This document shows positions 26,057-32,324 of a DNA stretch of 32,324 bases, in pieces. Each line of letters starts with the position of its first letter. Within the stretch, counting starts at the first letter, position 1. The DNA is from a virus. The translations under genes were made by a program, and so were the position numbers. The notes below the pieces were generated by a model. That model made no database searches, had not been told where the DNA came from, and saw nothing but the letters and a program-made list of their open reading frames with translations. The stretch is from positions 1 to 32,324 of the IMG/VR virus record IMGVR_UViG_3300033146_000555; one strand, written 5' to 3'.

Positions 26057-26560
26057 CTAAGACGCATACTCACGGCGAACTAATTTTAATCTCACTACTA
26101 CCACACCAGTTGCCCCTGCTGTCTTATTGATTTTTAACCCAATAACGTAGGTCTGACGCTCACCAGATGCATCTCCTGCAATTGTATAGAATGCAGCATC
26201 TTGATTAGCAATAGTAACCGCAGAAAGAGGACTGTATCCCGCTCCCGGTACTTTTGCTGCATGAATATCCATTCCATCAACAAACGCATCTGCATCAATT
26301 ACTGTATCCCCATTTTGTTCGTTTTCATAAAGACCAAGATCAGCGTCATCAACATCAACAATCGCATCACAAGTTATCTCACCACCCATTAATACAAAAC
26401 TCGCAGGAACTTCTGCGATTCTGTAAATAGACGCAGTTGTATCACCACTTGTAATAGACGCTTTTGCAATAATATTTATCGTGTCCGCACCTGATGCTTG
26501 AACCGCATCCGTTGGTGAATTATCTGTAGTTACATATTGTCTCTTATCTACTACCGCCAT
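26057..26560 (-). CDS. small structural (head-decoration-like) protein (167 aa)
   Basis: Beta-rich protein that resembles uncharacterised virion proteins found near the capsid gene in several phage groups. Landmarks are the ADTINIIAKASITSGDTTASIYRIAEVPASF strands, ADLGLYENEQNGDTVIDADAFVDGMDI and YVIGLKINKTAGATGVVVVRLKLVR. There are no membrane segments. It sits after the capsid and another small structural gene, so a head-completion or decoration role is likely but not shown. The GGGGG ribosome binding site is 6 bases from the ATG. Confidence 0.75.
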   Translation of the reverse strand: MAVVDKRQYVTTDNSPTDAVQASGADTINIIAKASITSGDTTASIYRIAEVPASFVLMGGEITCDAIVDVDDADLGLYENEQNGDTVIDADAFVDGMDIHAAKVPGAGYSPLSAVTIANQDAAFYTIAGDASGERQTYVIGLKINKTAGATGVVVVRLKLVRREYAS

Positions 26561-26595
26561 AATAAACCCCCTATGGTTAATATATTATTTTTGAA

Positions 26596-27132
26596 TTAAA
26601 CTAACATATACGTTATTGCAACAGTTAACCCAGTTGCAGTCGTTGCATCAAGACCAGTCTTCGTAAGTACCAATGCTTCACTTACTGTTATCCCTTCTGC
26701 TAACCCAACTCCCATCGTTACCCCTGTTGTGTCTTTAGAAAGAACTGCGTCATCTGTCATCTGAGCTTGCGCCAACGAACAAACATTCACTGTCGCACTA
26801 GAATCCTCTAACTCAACAGATGTAACCGCTGCAAACGACCCATCCATTACAAAGTTAAAATCCAAAACAAGAATCTGTTTACCTGTAACCGCAGGAATAA
26901 TCGTCTTACCCGCATTTACTTCTGCAAGCGATACTGCAACTTGAACCGACTTCGCAAGCCCTAAATCTTCAGACCCTACAAGATCAAGCATATCCTGAAC
27001 AGTCCAAATTTTAGGGTTCTTATTATCAGATACGTCCCCTATAATTATTTTATCGGCTGACGTAATATCCCCGCTACCGTCTTCTAATTCTGTGAATTTC
27101 TTAAATGTTAAATCGTATTCGTTATTCGCCAT
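26596..27132 (-). CDS. small structural protein following the capsid gene (178 aa)
   Basis: Unrecognised, beta-rich, Thr/Ala/Val-rich protein. It begins MANNEYDLTFKKFTELEDGSGDITSADKIIIGD, a start often seen in minor virion or decoration proteins. The C-terminal half is regular beta (TSVELEDSSATVNV, GVGLAEGITVSEALVLT). GGAGG is 6 bases before the ATG. It is separated from the capsid gene by a terminator, so its output is probably set by read-through. Confidence 0.72.
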   Translation of the reverse strand: MANNEYDLTFKKFTELEDGSGDITSADKIIIGDVSDNKNPKIWTVQDMLDLVGSEDLGLAKSVQVAVSLAEVNAGKTIIPAVTGKQILVLDFNFVMDGSFAAVTSVELEDSSATVNVCSLAQAQMTDDAVLSKDTTGVTMGVGLAEGITVSEALVLTKTGLDATTATGLTVAITYMLV

Positions 27133-27155
27133 ATTATCCTCCTATGGTATGCACC

Positions 27156-27209
27156 AAAAATAAGAAAATGGTAAAGGAGGAGGAGAACGTAGCTTACCCC
27201 TCCCCTACC
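27156..27209 (-). terminator. rho-independent terminator after the major capsid gene
   Basis: On the - strand a GC-rich stem of about 13 bp (GGTAGGGGAGGGG with its partner, allowing three G-U pairs; 27170-27209) is followed directly by the U-rich tract ATTTTCTTATTTTT (27156-27169). It starts 8 bases after the capsid stop. Confidence 0.82.
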
Positions 27210-27217
27210 AATTCTCA

Positions 27218-28168
27218 TTAATAGAATGCTGCTGGGTCTTTAACAGTTGTTTGAAATTTAATTACATTCATTCCATTAGTTCTTACCGCACCTGCAGTAA
27301 GCGTCATTCTCAGTCTTACTGTAGATATTTTTGTCTCCTCTAAAGGAATGATCTTAAATTCAACACCATCAGACGCTATACCATAAATAAGAGCATCACT
27401 TGCAAGAGCAATACAATCTCTCACTGCACTTGCTTCTGTAAGCATCTTTCCTGTTTCTGCTTGCGCACCAAATGTAACATTCATCATTCCAAGTTGACGA
27501 CCAAATCCAGATTCATTTGGCATTGCTTGTGCGTTCGCAGGATAGATACTTTGAAATTGCCAAGAGGTAAGTTGAGTAATCCCGCCCATGTCGTATTGTT
27601 CATCTTCTGTAATAACAAATTTAACATTGTTCATTCCGTTTGGAGAGATAACTTCTGTCCCTGTAAACCTGTGATTGATTTTTCTAAGAAGATCAATAGT
27701 TATACCACCAGTTGCATCAATAGTTATTCCATTGTCATTTGCAAATGTTAACGCAGTATCACCTTTCTCTCCGTAATACACAGTCGCAAACGCAGCGTTA
27801 ATCCCTACTTTATCCAAAAAGCGATAAGACGCTTTCATCATTTCATTGGTAATTAACGCAGATGGGTTTTGAGAAGTAGTCTTTCTAAACGAATGCTCAT
27901 CATAATCAATTTCAATAATCATTCGATCAGTGTCAAGTTTTCTACGAAAGAAACTTGCAGATGTTCCTTGAGACGTGGCATTGTACGAATTGTCCACTCG
28001 ATAATCAACTGGGGCAATCCCATCAATGTACATTTGCTTTCCTTCCACCGTTACATCAGCGAAAGTATTAAATAATCGTGTCTCTTGTTGTTGGGGAATC
28101 TTTAATAAGTTTCCGAGATAGTCGTCCTTTAATACTGTTTCAATTCCTGCATAATCTGATCTTGCCAT
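27218..28168 (-). CDS. major capsid protein (316 aa)
   Basis: HK97-fold-type major capsid protein by size, composition and position between scaffold and tail genes. Visible features: N-arm MARSDYAGIETVLKDDYLGNLLKIPQQ, the E-loop-like segment DVTVEGKQMYIDGIAPVDYR, the spine helix LITNEMMKASYRFLDKVGIN and the C-terminal RLRMTLTAGAVRTNGMNVIKFQTT. The ATG follows AAGGAGG by 6 bases, the best ribosome binding site in the window. It has its own upstream promoter and downstream terminator, so it can be made in excess. Confidence 0.88.
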   Translation of the reverse strand: MARSDYAGIETVLKDDYLGNLLKIPQQQETRLFNTFADVTVEGKQMYIDGIAPVDYRVDNSYNATSQGTSASFFRRKLDTDRMIIEIDYDEHSFRKTTSQNPSALITNEMMKASYRFLDKVGINAAFATVYYGEKGDTALTFANDNGITIDATGGITIDLLRKINHRFTGTEVISPNGMNNVKFVITEDEQYDMGGITQLTSWQFQSIYPANAQAMPNESGFGRQLGMMNVTFGAQAETGKMLTEASAVRDCIALASDALIYGIASDGVEFKIIPLEETKISTVRLRMTLTAGAVRTNGMNVIKFQTTVKDPAAFY

Positions 28169-28190
28169 TACATGCCTCCTTAATTAAGGT

Positions 28191-28213
28191 GTTAATAAAA
28201 AATTCTTATTAAC
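28191..28213 (-). promoter_or_regulatory. stem-loop in the capsid mRNA leader
   Basis: An 8-bp perfect inverted repeat with a 7-base loop (28191-28198 and 28206-28213), immediately upstream of the capsid ribosome binding site. Next to it, 28178-28189 is a 12-bp palindrome overlapping the AAGGAGG site. Confidence 0.65.
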
Positions 28214-28284
28214 GATCCCCGCTTAAAGACGGACGGACAAAATCCGATACCCGCACTTTCCTACGGACGCTAAGTTGTATACCT
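28214..28284 (-). other. GC-richer untranslated leader of the capsid mRNA
   Basis: About 70 bases between the promoter and the leader hairpin with no reading frame. It contains direct repeats of CGTCCGT and a CGGA/TCCG short inverted repeat and is richer in G+C than its surroundings. It does not match any riboswitch consensus that I recognise. Confidence 0.45.
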
Positions 28285-28286
28285 AT

Positions 28287-28315
28287 ATATTATACTCTTT
28301 TTTATCTTTTGTCAA
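28287..28315 (-). promoter_or_regulatory. sigma70-type promoter for the major capsid gene
   Basis: On the - strand a consensus TTGACA (28310-28315) is followed either by TATAAT (28289-28294, 15-bp spacer) or by the overlapping TAATAT (28287-28292, 17-bp spacer). It starts 5 bases beyond the scaffold stop codon. The leader to the capsid ATG is about 110 bases. Confidence 0.78.
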
Positions 28316-28320
28316 TAATA

Positions 28321-29214
28321 CTACTTAAATAAATCTATATTCGCAGAACTCGCTTTATTCCCTATTTTCATCATCTTTATATTTATATTCGCAAGTCGCA
28401 TTTTCTTTATATGTTCTGGTATATTTGGGTCTGTTTTTATCGCAATTTTCTGACTGGATAATGTTTGAAAATCTGACTTAATATCACCTGTCATATCACC
28501 GCCCGATTTCTTCCTCGATATTGGAGTGCTCTCACCCGCATATTTATCATGAAGATTCTTTCCCAATACAATAAGTGGGATTAACTCATCATTACTCAAG
28601 CTCTCTAACTTGTCTGCAAGATATGCCTTATCCCCCAATGCTTCCCGCATAACAGATTTAAACGAAGAAATCGCAGACGCTTTGTCCTCTCCTAATACTT
28701 CATCAGTTAATTTCTGAAACTCAATATCTCGTTTCGCATTCGCATCAATCAAAGGTTTATTCTGCTCATATATCAATTGCTCATACTCCTGAACAATCTT
28801 CTCGCCCGCAGTCTTGGGAATGCCATTCTCAAAAAATATCTTCTTCATTGAATGATCAAGTTCTGTATTACGCTCAATATCCTTTAACTCTTCCACACTC
28901 TTAAACTCATACCCTTCAACATTCTCAGGGCGACCAAGTTTCACATGAAACATATCAATCTCTTCCTGTGTCGCATTCTGTCCAGGAAGTACCAATTTAT
29001 CTTTACCTAATAACTTCTGAGCACCCGCCATCTTTGACCAAAGATCATCAACACTCTTTACTTCTTTCGCCCACGCCTCTTTCTGATATGCTTCTGGTAT
29101 CTTTACCTCACTTAACCGTGGATCAGAAGTACCTGTTGGAGCCGGTCCTGTTGGTTGAGGGGGAACTTGCCCTGTTGGGGCCACACCTGTTGGTTGTGGA
29201 GTTGGTTCTGTCAT
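28321..29214 (-). CDS. scaffolding protein (297 aa)
   Basis: Acidic/lysine-rich, helical protein directly before the major capsid gene, the position of T7 gp9. The first 30 residues are Pro-rich with repeated PTG, followed by IPEAYQKEAWAKEVKSVDDLWSKMAGAQKLLGKDKLVLPG, a pattern common to podovirus scaffolds. The C-terminal IPEHIKKMRLANINIKMMKIG is basic and helical, suited to binding the inner capsid surface. GGGAAA precedes the ATG. Confidence 0.85.
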   Translation of the reverse strand: MTEPTPQPTGVAPTGQVPPQPTGPAPTGTSDPRLSEVKIPEAYQKEAWAKEVKSVDDLWSKMAGAQKLLGKDKLVLPGQNATQEEIDMFHVKLGRPENVEGYEFKSVEELKDIERNTELDHSMKKIFFENGIPKTAGEKIVQEYEQLIYEQNKPLIDANAKRDIEFQKLTDEVLGEDKASAISSFKSVMREALGDKAYLADKLESLSNDELIPLIVLGKNLHDKYAGESTPISRKKSGGDMTGDIKSDFQTLSSQKIAIKTDPNIPEHIKKMRLANINIKMMKIGNKASSANIDLFK

Positions 29215-29228
29215 GTTGTTTCCCTTTC

Positions 29229-29561
29229 TTATTTGTTATTCTTTTCCCAAAAATGTTCTTCTATATCTAATACCTTGTCCATTGGTAATTGTAATCTAAT
29301 AGACTCCCATACACTTCTTGCACCAAGAAACACTATCGTCTCATTAATCGCCAATAACCCATCTTTATCCGTTCGCAATGACCCACTATCACCACCGCAT
29401 AACTTATATATATAACTCAATACTTCTTTACCACTTGGAGTCTTCGCAACTTGATCAAACGCAGTACGAAGCCCCGCCATCTTCTCCTCATACTCCTGTC
29501 GCTGTTTCGCCTGTTTCTCATTAATACTTTTCATGTTAAATGGTTTCTTATCTTCTGTCAT
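29229..29561 (-). CDS. Bbp19-like phage protein (110 aa)
   Basis: Small soluble protein found between portal and scaffold in many podoviruses. The core RTAFDQVAKTPSGKEVLSYIYKLCGG followed by ETIVFLGARSVWESIRLQL matches the Bbp19-like pattern. The N-terminus is charged. Function not known; the conserved place suggests a head-assembly role. AAAGGAG precedes the ATG. Confidence 0.8.
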   Translation of the reverse strand: MTEDKKPFNMKSINEKQAKQRQEYEEKMAGLRTAFDQVAKTPSGKEVLSYIYKLCGGDSGSLRTDKDGLLAINETIVFLGARSVWESIRLQLPMDKVLDIEEHFWEKNNK

Positions 29562-29600
29562 GTTTTCTCCTTTTATTTACCAATTTACTCTGTGTAGTAG

Positions 29601-31403
29601 TTACTGCTGTTGTGGACTGCCCATACTCATCTCGGTCATATTTCTCATCGCACCACTCTTTGCTGCTGCTGCTTGCCCATTCGCCTGATTCGCAGCCGCC
29701 ATCTTCGCCTCTATCTCTACCTGTGCCATCTGCATCTGCATCTGTTCTCTCGCTTGACGAATCGCAATCCTGTCTTTTAACGGACGTAATACCACCGAAT
29801 CAGTCGATGTCAATTCCTTAATCTTCTGGGCAGTCGCATCTGGATCAATAACATCAAGAAAATCTGGGCTTATCCCACCCGCTTCTCCCATTACGGATAT
29901 AAACTTTAATGTACTGTTTAATTCTTCGTTGTTCATTATCCTCGCCGCAGGAGAAATATACTGAATATCATACCAATTTAACCCATTCATTTGAAATTGT
30001 AATACCTGTTCTGGAATAGGAAATGGAGTAATCCCATTTTGTAATAACGCACTCACCTTTGGATCAGTAATGTTGGTGGGATCAATAACCCCCAACAACC
30101 CTTTTCCATACATTATATCTACACTCCTATTTATACTCTCAGTAAGAAATGACATTATCTGAGTGAATATCGGGGATAGTGAATCCGATCGAATCTGATC
30201 GCGCATTACCGCTTCCCCAAGTGTCATTCTCTGTTTCGCATTTAAATCATATAATTTATCCAATAAAAAATAACTCGCAACTTCTTCCTTTAACGCAGAA
30301 TACCACTCATACATTACCCGCAAATCCCCCACTTCATACAATGGGAATATAGGTTTTTCAGTAGGTACCGTTCCTGCCACATTAAATACGTTTAACGCAC
30401 CACTAGAGGCGTCTACCGCCAATCCCGCAAGTGAACCATTGTCATACATACCTAACGCAGGAATCGCAGTTAATTCACCACCTACCGCAAGAATCTCCGC
30501 TGCAACATTTAATTGGGTAACAGTAGGAAGTGCATCCATCCCTGGACTTCTTCCATACGATTCATACTCCAACTTATCATAAAACAAAACTTTAAGGGGA
30601 AGAGACTCATACCCACCCTCTTCCAAATAAATATTATCGTTTGGCATGAATATGTCGCTAGAAAACGGCATCGCCAGTTTTCCCAATTTTGATTTCCGTT
30701 GACTTAATGAACGTGGACGGATCGCTTCAGTAACCACAAACCGTTGTAAATAATTATTGTTGCGAATCGCTTCTAATACCTGATTGCCCGCTTTCTCCTG
30801 ATACTTATCGTATAACTCATACGCACTTAATACATAATCAATAAATAACTCCGAAATCTCCTGCTCCTTGTTGTAACCAATATAAAAAGAAAGAATAGAT
30901 TTTGAATGATATTTAAGCGGAGTATCATACACACCCTCTTTTACATATATCCCAGATGTACCATATATCACCGACTCCAAAATTGTCTTGTATAATGATA
31001 AAGTAAATCGAGATTGTGGGCGTTCCATCGCAGTAGTAATCACCTCAGTAATATGAGAATAATATTCTTTTACTTCTTTTGACTGCTCAATCGCTTTTGG
31101 AGGAATAATACGAAATGTCCCCTTCTCATTTTTCCACACCATACCCATCAATGAAGACGCCATAAGTTTTGCCGCCTTCGCCCCCGCATTATCATTTATC
31201 GATCCATCATTTAAATATTGACCCTGAGTTACTTGATTTATGTCTGTTTGGTATTCTGATTTTATCTGATAATAATACTCACTCAATGTATCATACTGAG
31301 TAGTGAAATTAACTTTCTCCGTCTGATACCCACGGCGAATAAGTTTTAATTTCTGAACTCTGTCATATAAAATATCATCTGTGGGGATAGTTGATTGCGC
31401 CAT
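29601..31403 (-). CDS. portal / head-tail connector protein (600 aa)
   Basis: T7 gp8-like portal through which DNA is packaged and ejected. The N-terminal GYQTEKVNFTTQYDTLSEYYYQIKSEYQTD, AAKLMASSLMGMVWKNEKGTFRI, the central MYEWYSALKEEVASYFLLDKL, and the MTLGEAVMRDQIRSDSLSPIFTQIMSF helix are family hallmarks, as is the Gln/Ala/Met-rich C-terminal tail. Length is a little above T7 gp8 (about 535). It lies 4 bases from the preceding small gene, with AAGG 10 bases upstream of ATG. Confidence 0.94.
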   Translation of the reverse strand: MAQSTIPTDDILYDRVQKLKLIRRGYQTEKVNFTTQYDTLSEYYYQIKSEYQTDINQVTQGQYLNDGSINDNAGAKAAKLMASSLMGMVWKNEKGTFRIIPPKAIEQSKEVKEYYSHITEVITTAMERPQSRFTLSLYKTILESVIYGTSGIYVKEGVYDTPLKYHSKSILSFYIGYNKEQEISELFIDYVLSAYELYDKYQEKAGNQVLEAIRNNNYLQRFVVTEAIRPRSLSQRKSKLGKLAMPFSSDIFMPNDNIYLEEGGYESLPLKVLFYDKLEYESYGRSPGMDALPTVTQLNVAAEILAVGGELTAIPALGMYDNGSLAGLAVDASSGALNVFNVAGTVPTEKPIFPLYEVGDLRVMYEWYSALKEEVASYFLLDKLYDLNAKQRMTLGEAVMRDQIRSDSLSPIFTQIMSFLTESINRSVDIMYGKGLLGVIDPTNITDPKVSALLQNGITPFPIPEQVLQFQMNGLNWYDIQYISPAARIMNNEELNSTLKFISVMGEAGGISPDFLDVIDPDATAQKIKELTSTDSVVLRPLKDRIAIRQAREQMQMQMAQVEIEAKMAAANQANGQAAAAKSGAMRNMTEMSMGSPQQQ

Positions 31404-31407
31404 ACTC

Positions 31408-31641
31408 TTACCTTAATTTCGTTGATGCAGTGTTAGGAGACTGATTAAGACCAGTTGGTGAAGTAAATAATATCCCTGAACGAAATGCCCGCTTTTTTGA
31501 TTGAGCTTGTGCCTGCGCCTCTGTTAACTGCCCAGTATCAGAAGAAGGTTGAGGCATTTGTAAATCACCAATACGACTGTCCTTACTAAACCCACCCGCT
31601 AATCCATATCCTAATAACCCCGCTGCAAGAAGTAATGGCAT
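31408..31641 (-). CDS. small protein preceding the portal (77 aa)
   Basis: Begins with a short hydrophobic Ala/Leu/Gly segment (LLLAAGLLGYGLAGG). It ends KKRAFRSGILFTSPTGLNQSPNTASTKLR, resembling a short C-terminal motif common to small proteins next to podovirus portals. A GGGGGG ribosome binding site precedes the ATG. Function unknown; perhaps a minor head component. Confidence 0.78.
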   Translation of the reverse strand: MPLLLAAGLLGYGLAGGFSKDSRIGDLQMPQPSSDTGQLTEAQAQAQSKKRAFRSGILFTSPTGLNQSPNTASTKLR

Positions 31642-31666
31642 GGTTTTATCCCCCCTTTTTATAAGA

Positions 31667-32113
31667 CTACAAAGTTTTAATAAACTTCGTCTCCATTGGA
31701 ATAAAATGTAATTTCTCGTAAAATCGAAACAATTTATCTGTCTTAGAATTATGCATACAAGAAAAAACTATTCGATGAACCCCCCTACTAAGACAGTAAT
31801 CCTCAACATATTGTACCATTTTTATACCATACCGTCTACTCTTTTTTGTAACGAACCATAATACTTCTTGGTAAATTGTATCAGGAGAACATAAATCAGT
31901 AGTGAATAAACCACTTAACACACCAGAAAGTTTGGGAGTGAACAACCCAAAACTAGTAGAGAAAATATCAGTAAAAACAGACTCTATTTTTTCTGAGGCA
32001 AGAGAAGGGATATACTCATATAATGATTCTTCGGTAAATTCTGTAACCAAATCCATTACCGCAGGAAGATCCCCTCGGGTAAGTGGCTTTATCTGGTAGG
32101 GCATATAGGGCAT
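31667..32113 (-). CDS. GNAT-family N-acetyltransferase (148 aa)
   Basis: Acyl-CoA-dependent acetyltransferase of the GNAT fold. The central strand and pyrophosphate-binding region read EVLWFVTKKSRRYGIKMVQYVEDYCLSRGV (R93-R-Y-G-I-K98 in place of the usual R/QxxGxG/A), and the C-terminal FYEKLHFIPMETKFIK is the typical last helix and strand. A long insertion at residues 25-75 is unusual. It could modify a virion, host or toxin substrate; the target is unknown. The GGAGG site favours ATG 32113, with ATG 32104 as an alternative. Confidence 0.85.
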   Translation of the reverse strand: MPYMPYQIKPLTRGDLPAVMDLVTEFTEESLYEYIPSLASEKIESVFTDIFSTSFGLFTPKLSGVLSGLFTTDLCSPDTIYQEVLWFVTKKSRRYGIKMVQYVEDYCLSRGVHRIVFSCMHNSKTDKLFRFYEKLHFIPMETKFIKTL

Positions 32114-32121
32114 ATAGGGTA
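32097..32121 (-). repeat. 9-bp tandem repeat over the acetyltransferase start
   Basis: Three units of CCCTATATG-type sequence run through the ribosome-binding-site spacer and the first codons, duplicating the start codon. Confidence 0.8.
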
Positions 32122-32150
32122 TCCTCCTTACTTTTACTGAGATTAATTAA

Positions 32151-32324
32151 TTAATTAGGAATAAACAATTCACTTGGTTTATTAGATGATTGATGGCGAT
32201 GGTGAACCTGTTTTTGTGCTAACCGTCTTGACTTAAATGGACTTCTTGCTCGCACTACATCAATGTTTGAAGTCGCCATATTATCTCGGGGTCTTCTCGC
32301 TAACACAGGCAATGCGAAGGTGAG
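32151..32324 (-). CDS. 3' end of an unidentified gene (57 aa visible, partial)
   Basis: A reading frame open to the right edge ends at 32151. The visible end contains LPVLARRPRDN, then MATSNIDVVRARSPFKSRRLAQKQ, a very basic tail and ELFIPN. A start at ATG 32279 would give a separate 42-aa gene with only a weak GAG site, so the frame is more likely the C-terminus of a longer protein. Not recognised; terminase would be plausible by position but no motif is visible. Confidence 0.5.
   Translation of the reverse strand, partial: LTFALPVLARRPRDNMATSNIDVVRARSPFKSRRLAQKQVHHRHQSSNKPSELFIPN

Noticed and set aside
28214-28284. Riboswitch in the capsid leader
   Set aside because: No known riboswitch consensus was recognised and a capsid gene is an unlikely target; retained only as a structured leader.
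32151-32324. Terminase large subunit C-terminus
   Set aside because: The position fits but no nuclease or ATPase motif lies in the visible 57 residues.

Overview
The window is a stretch of an AT-rich, tightly packed tailed-phage genome with podovirus (short-tailed, T7-like) morphology. The evidence is a portal, scaffold, capsid, tail-tubular A, tail-tubular B and three internal-virion-protein series, with no tape measure, tail sheath or tail tube. The host cannot be named. A lipobox protein that looks like an outer-membrane spanin suggests a Gram-negative host, a near-consensus sigma70 promoter suggests use of host RNA polymerase, and strong GGAG-type ribosome binding sites are used throughout. 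All genes are packed with short gaps or stop/start overlaps, and no tRNA, CRISPR array, insertion sequence or integrase was seen.

Layout. Positions 1-9473 (+ strand) hold an early, DNA-metabolism cluster: SNF2-type helicase with a repeat-bearing C-terminal extension, MT-A70 adenine methyltransferase, a duplicated small gene flanking a RyR-domain gene, DUF2800 (Cas4-like PD-(D/E)XK nuclease), DUF2815 (predicted ssDNA-binding protein), family A DNA polymerase with proofreading domain, RuvC-like resolvase, a Cys-rich protein, a small helical protein and a GT2-TPR-methyltransferase-like fusion. A perfect 16-bp hairpin at 9483-9524 separates this from everything else, which runs convergently on the - strand.

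On the - strand, read in transcription order from the right edge: the end of an unidentified gene, a GNAT acetyltransferase, a small conserved-looking protein, portal, Bbp19-like protein, scaffold, major capsid protein (with its own promoter, structured leader and terminator), two small structural proteins, tail tubular A and B, three internal virion/ejection proteins (151, 608 and 1492 aa), a T7-gp17-like fibre with a collagen-like shaft, three further fibre/receptor-binding proteins, a pentapeptide-like protein, a beta-helix tailspike and a four-gene membrane/lysis cassette with an embedded lipoprotein gene (Rz/Rz1-style).

How the parts fit: the + cluster would replicate, recombine and methylate the phage DNA; the - cluster would build the capsid, the short tail, the DNA-ejection apparatus and the adsorption fibres, then disrupt the envelope. 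Terminase, endolysin and any phage RNA polymerase are not visible here and may lie outside the window. The least ordinary parts are the RyR gene sandwiched between near-identical paralogues, the apparent gene fusion inside the helicase, the three-domain glycosyltransferase, and the self-contained capsid transcription unit.
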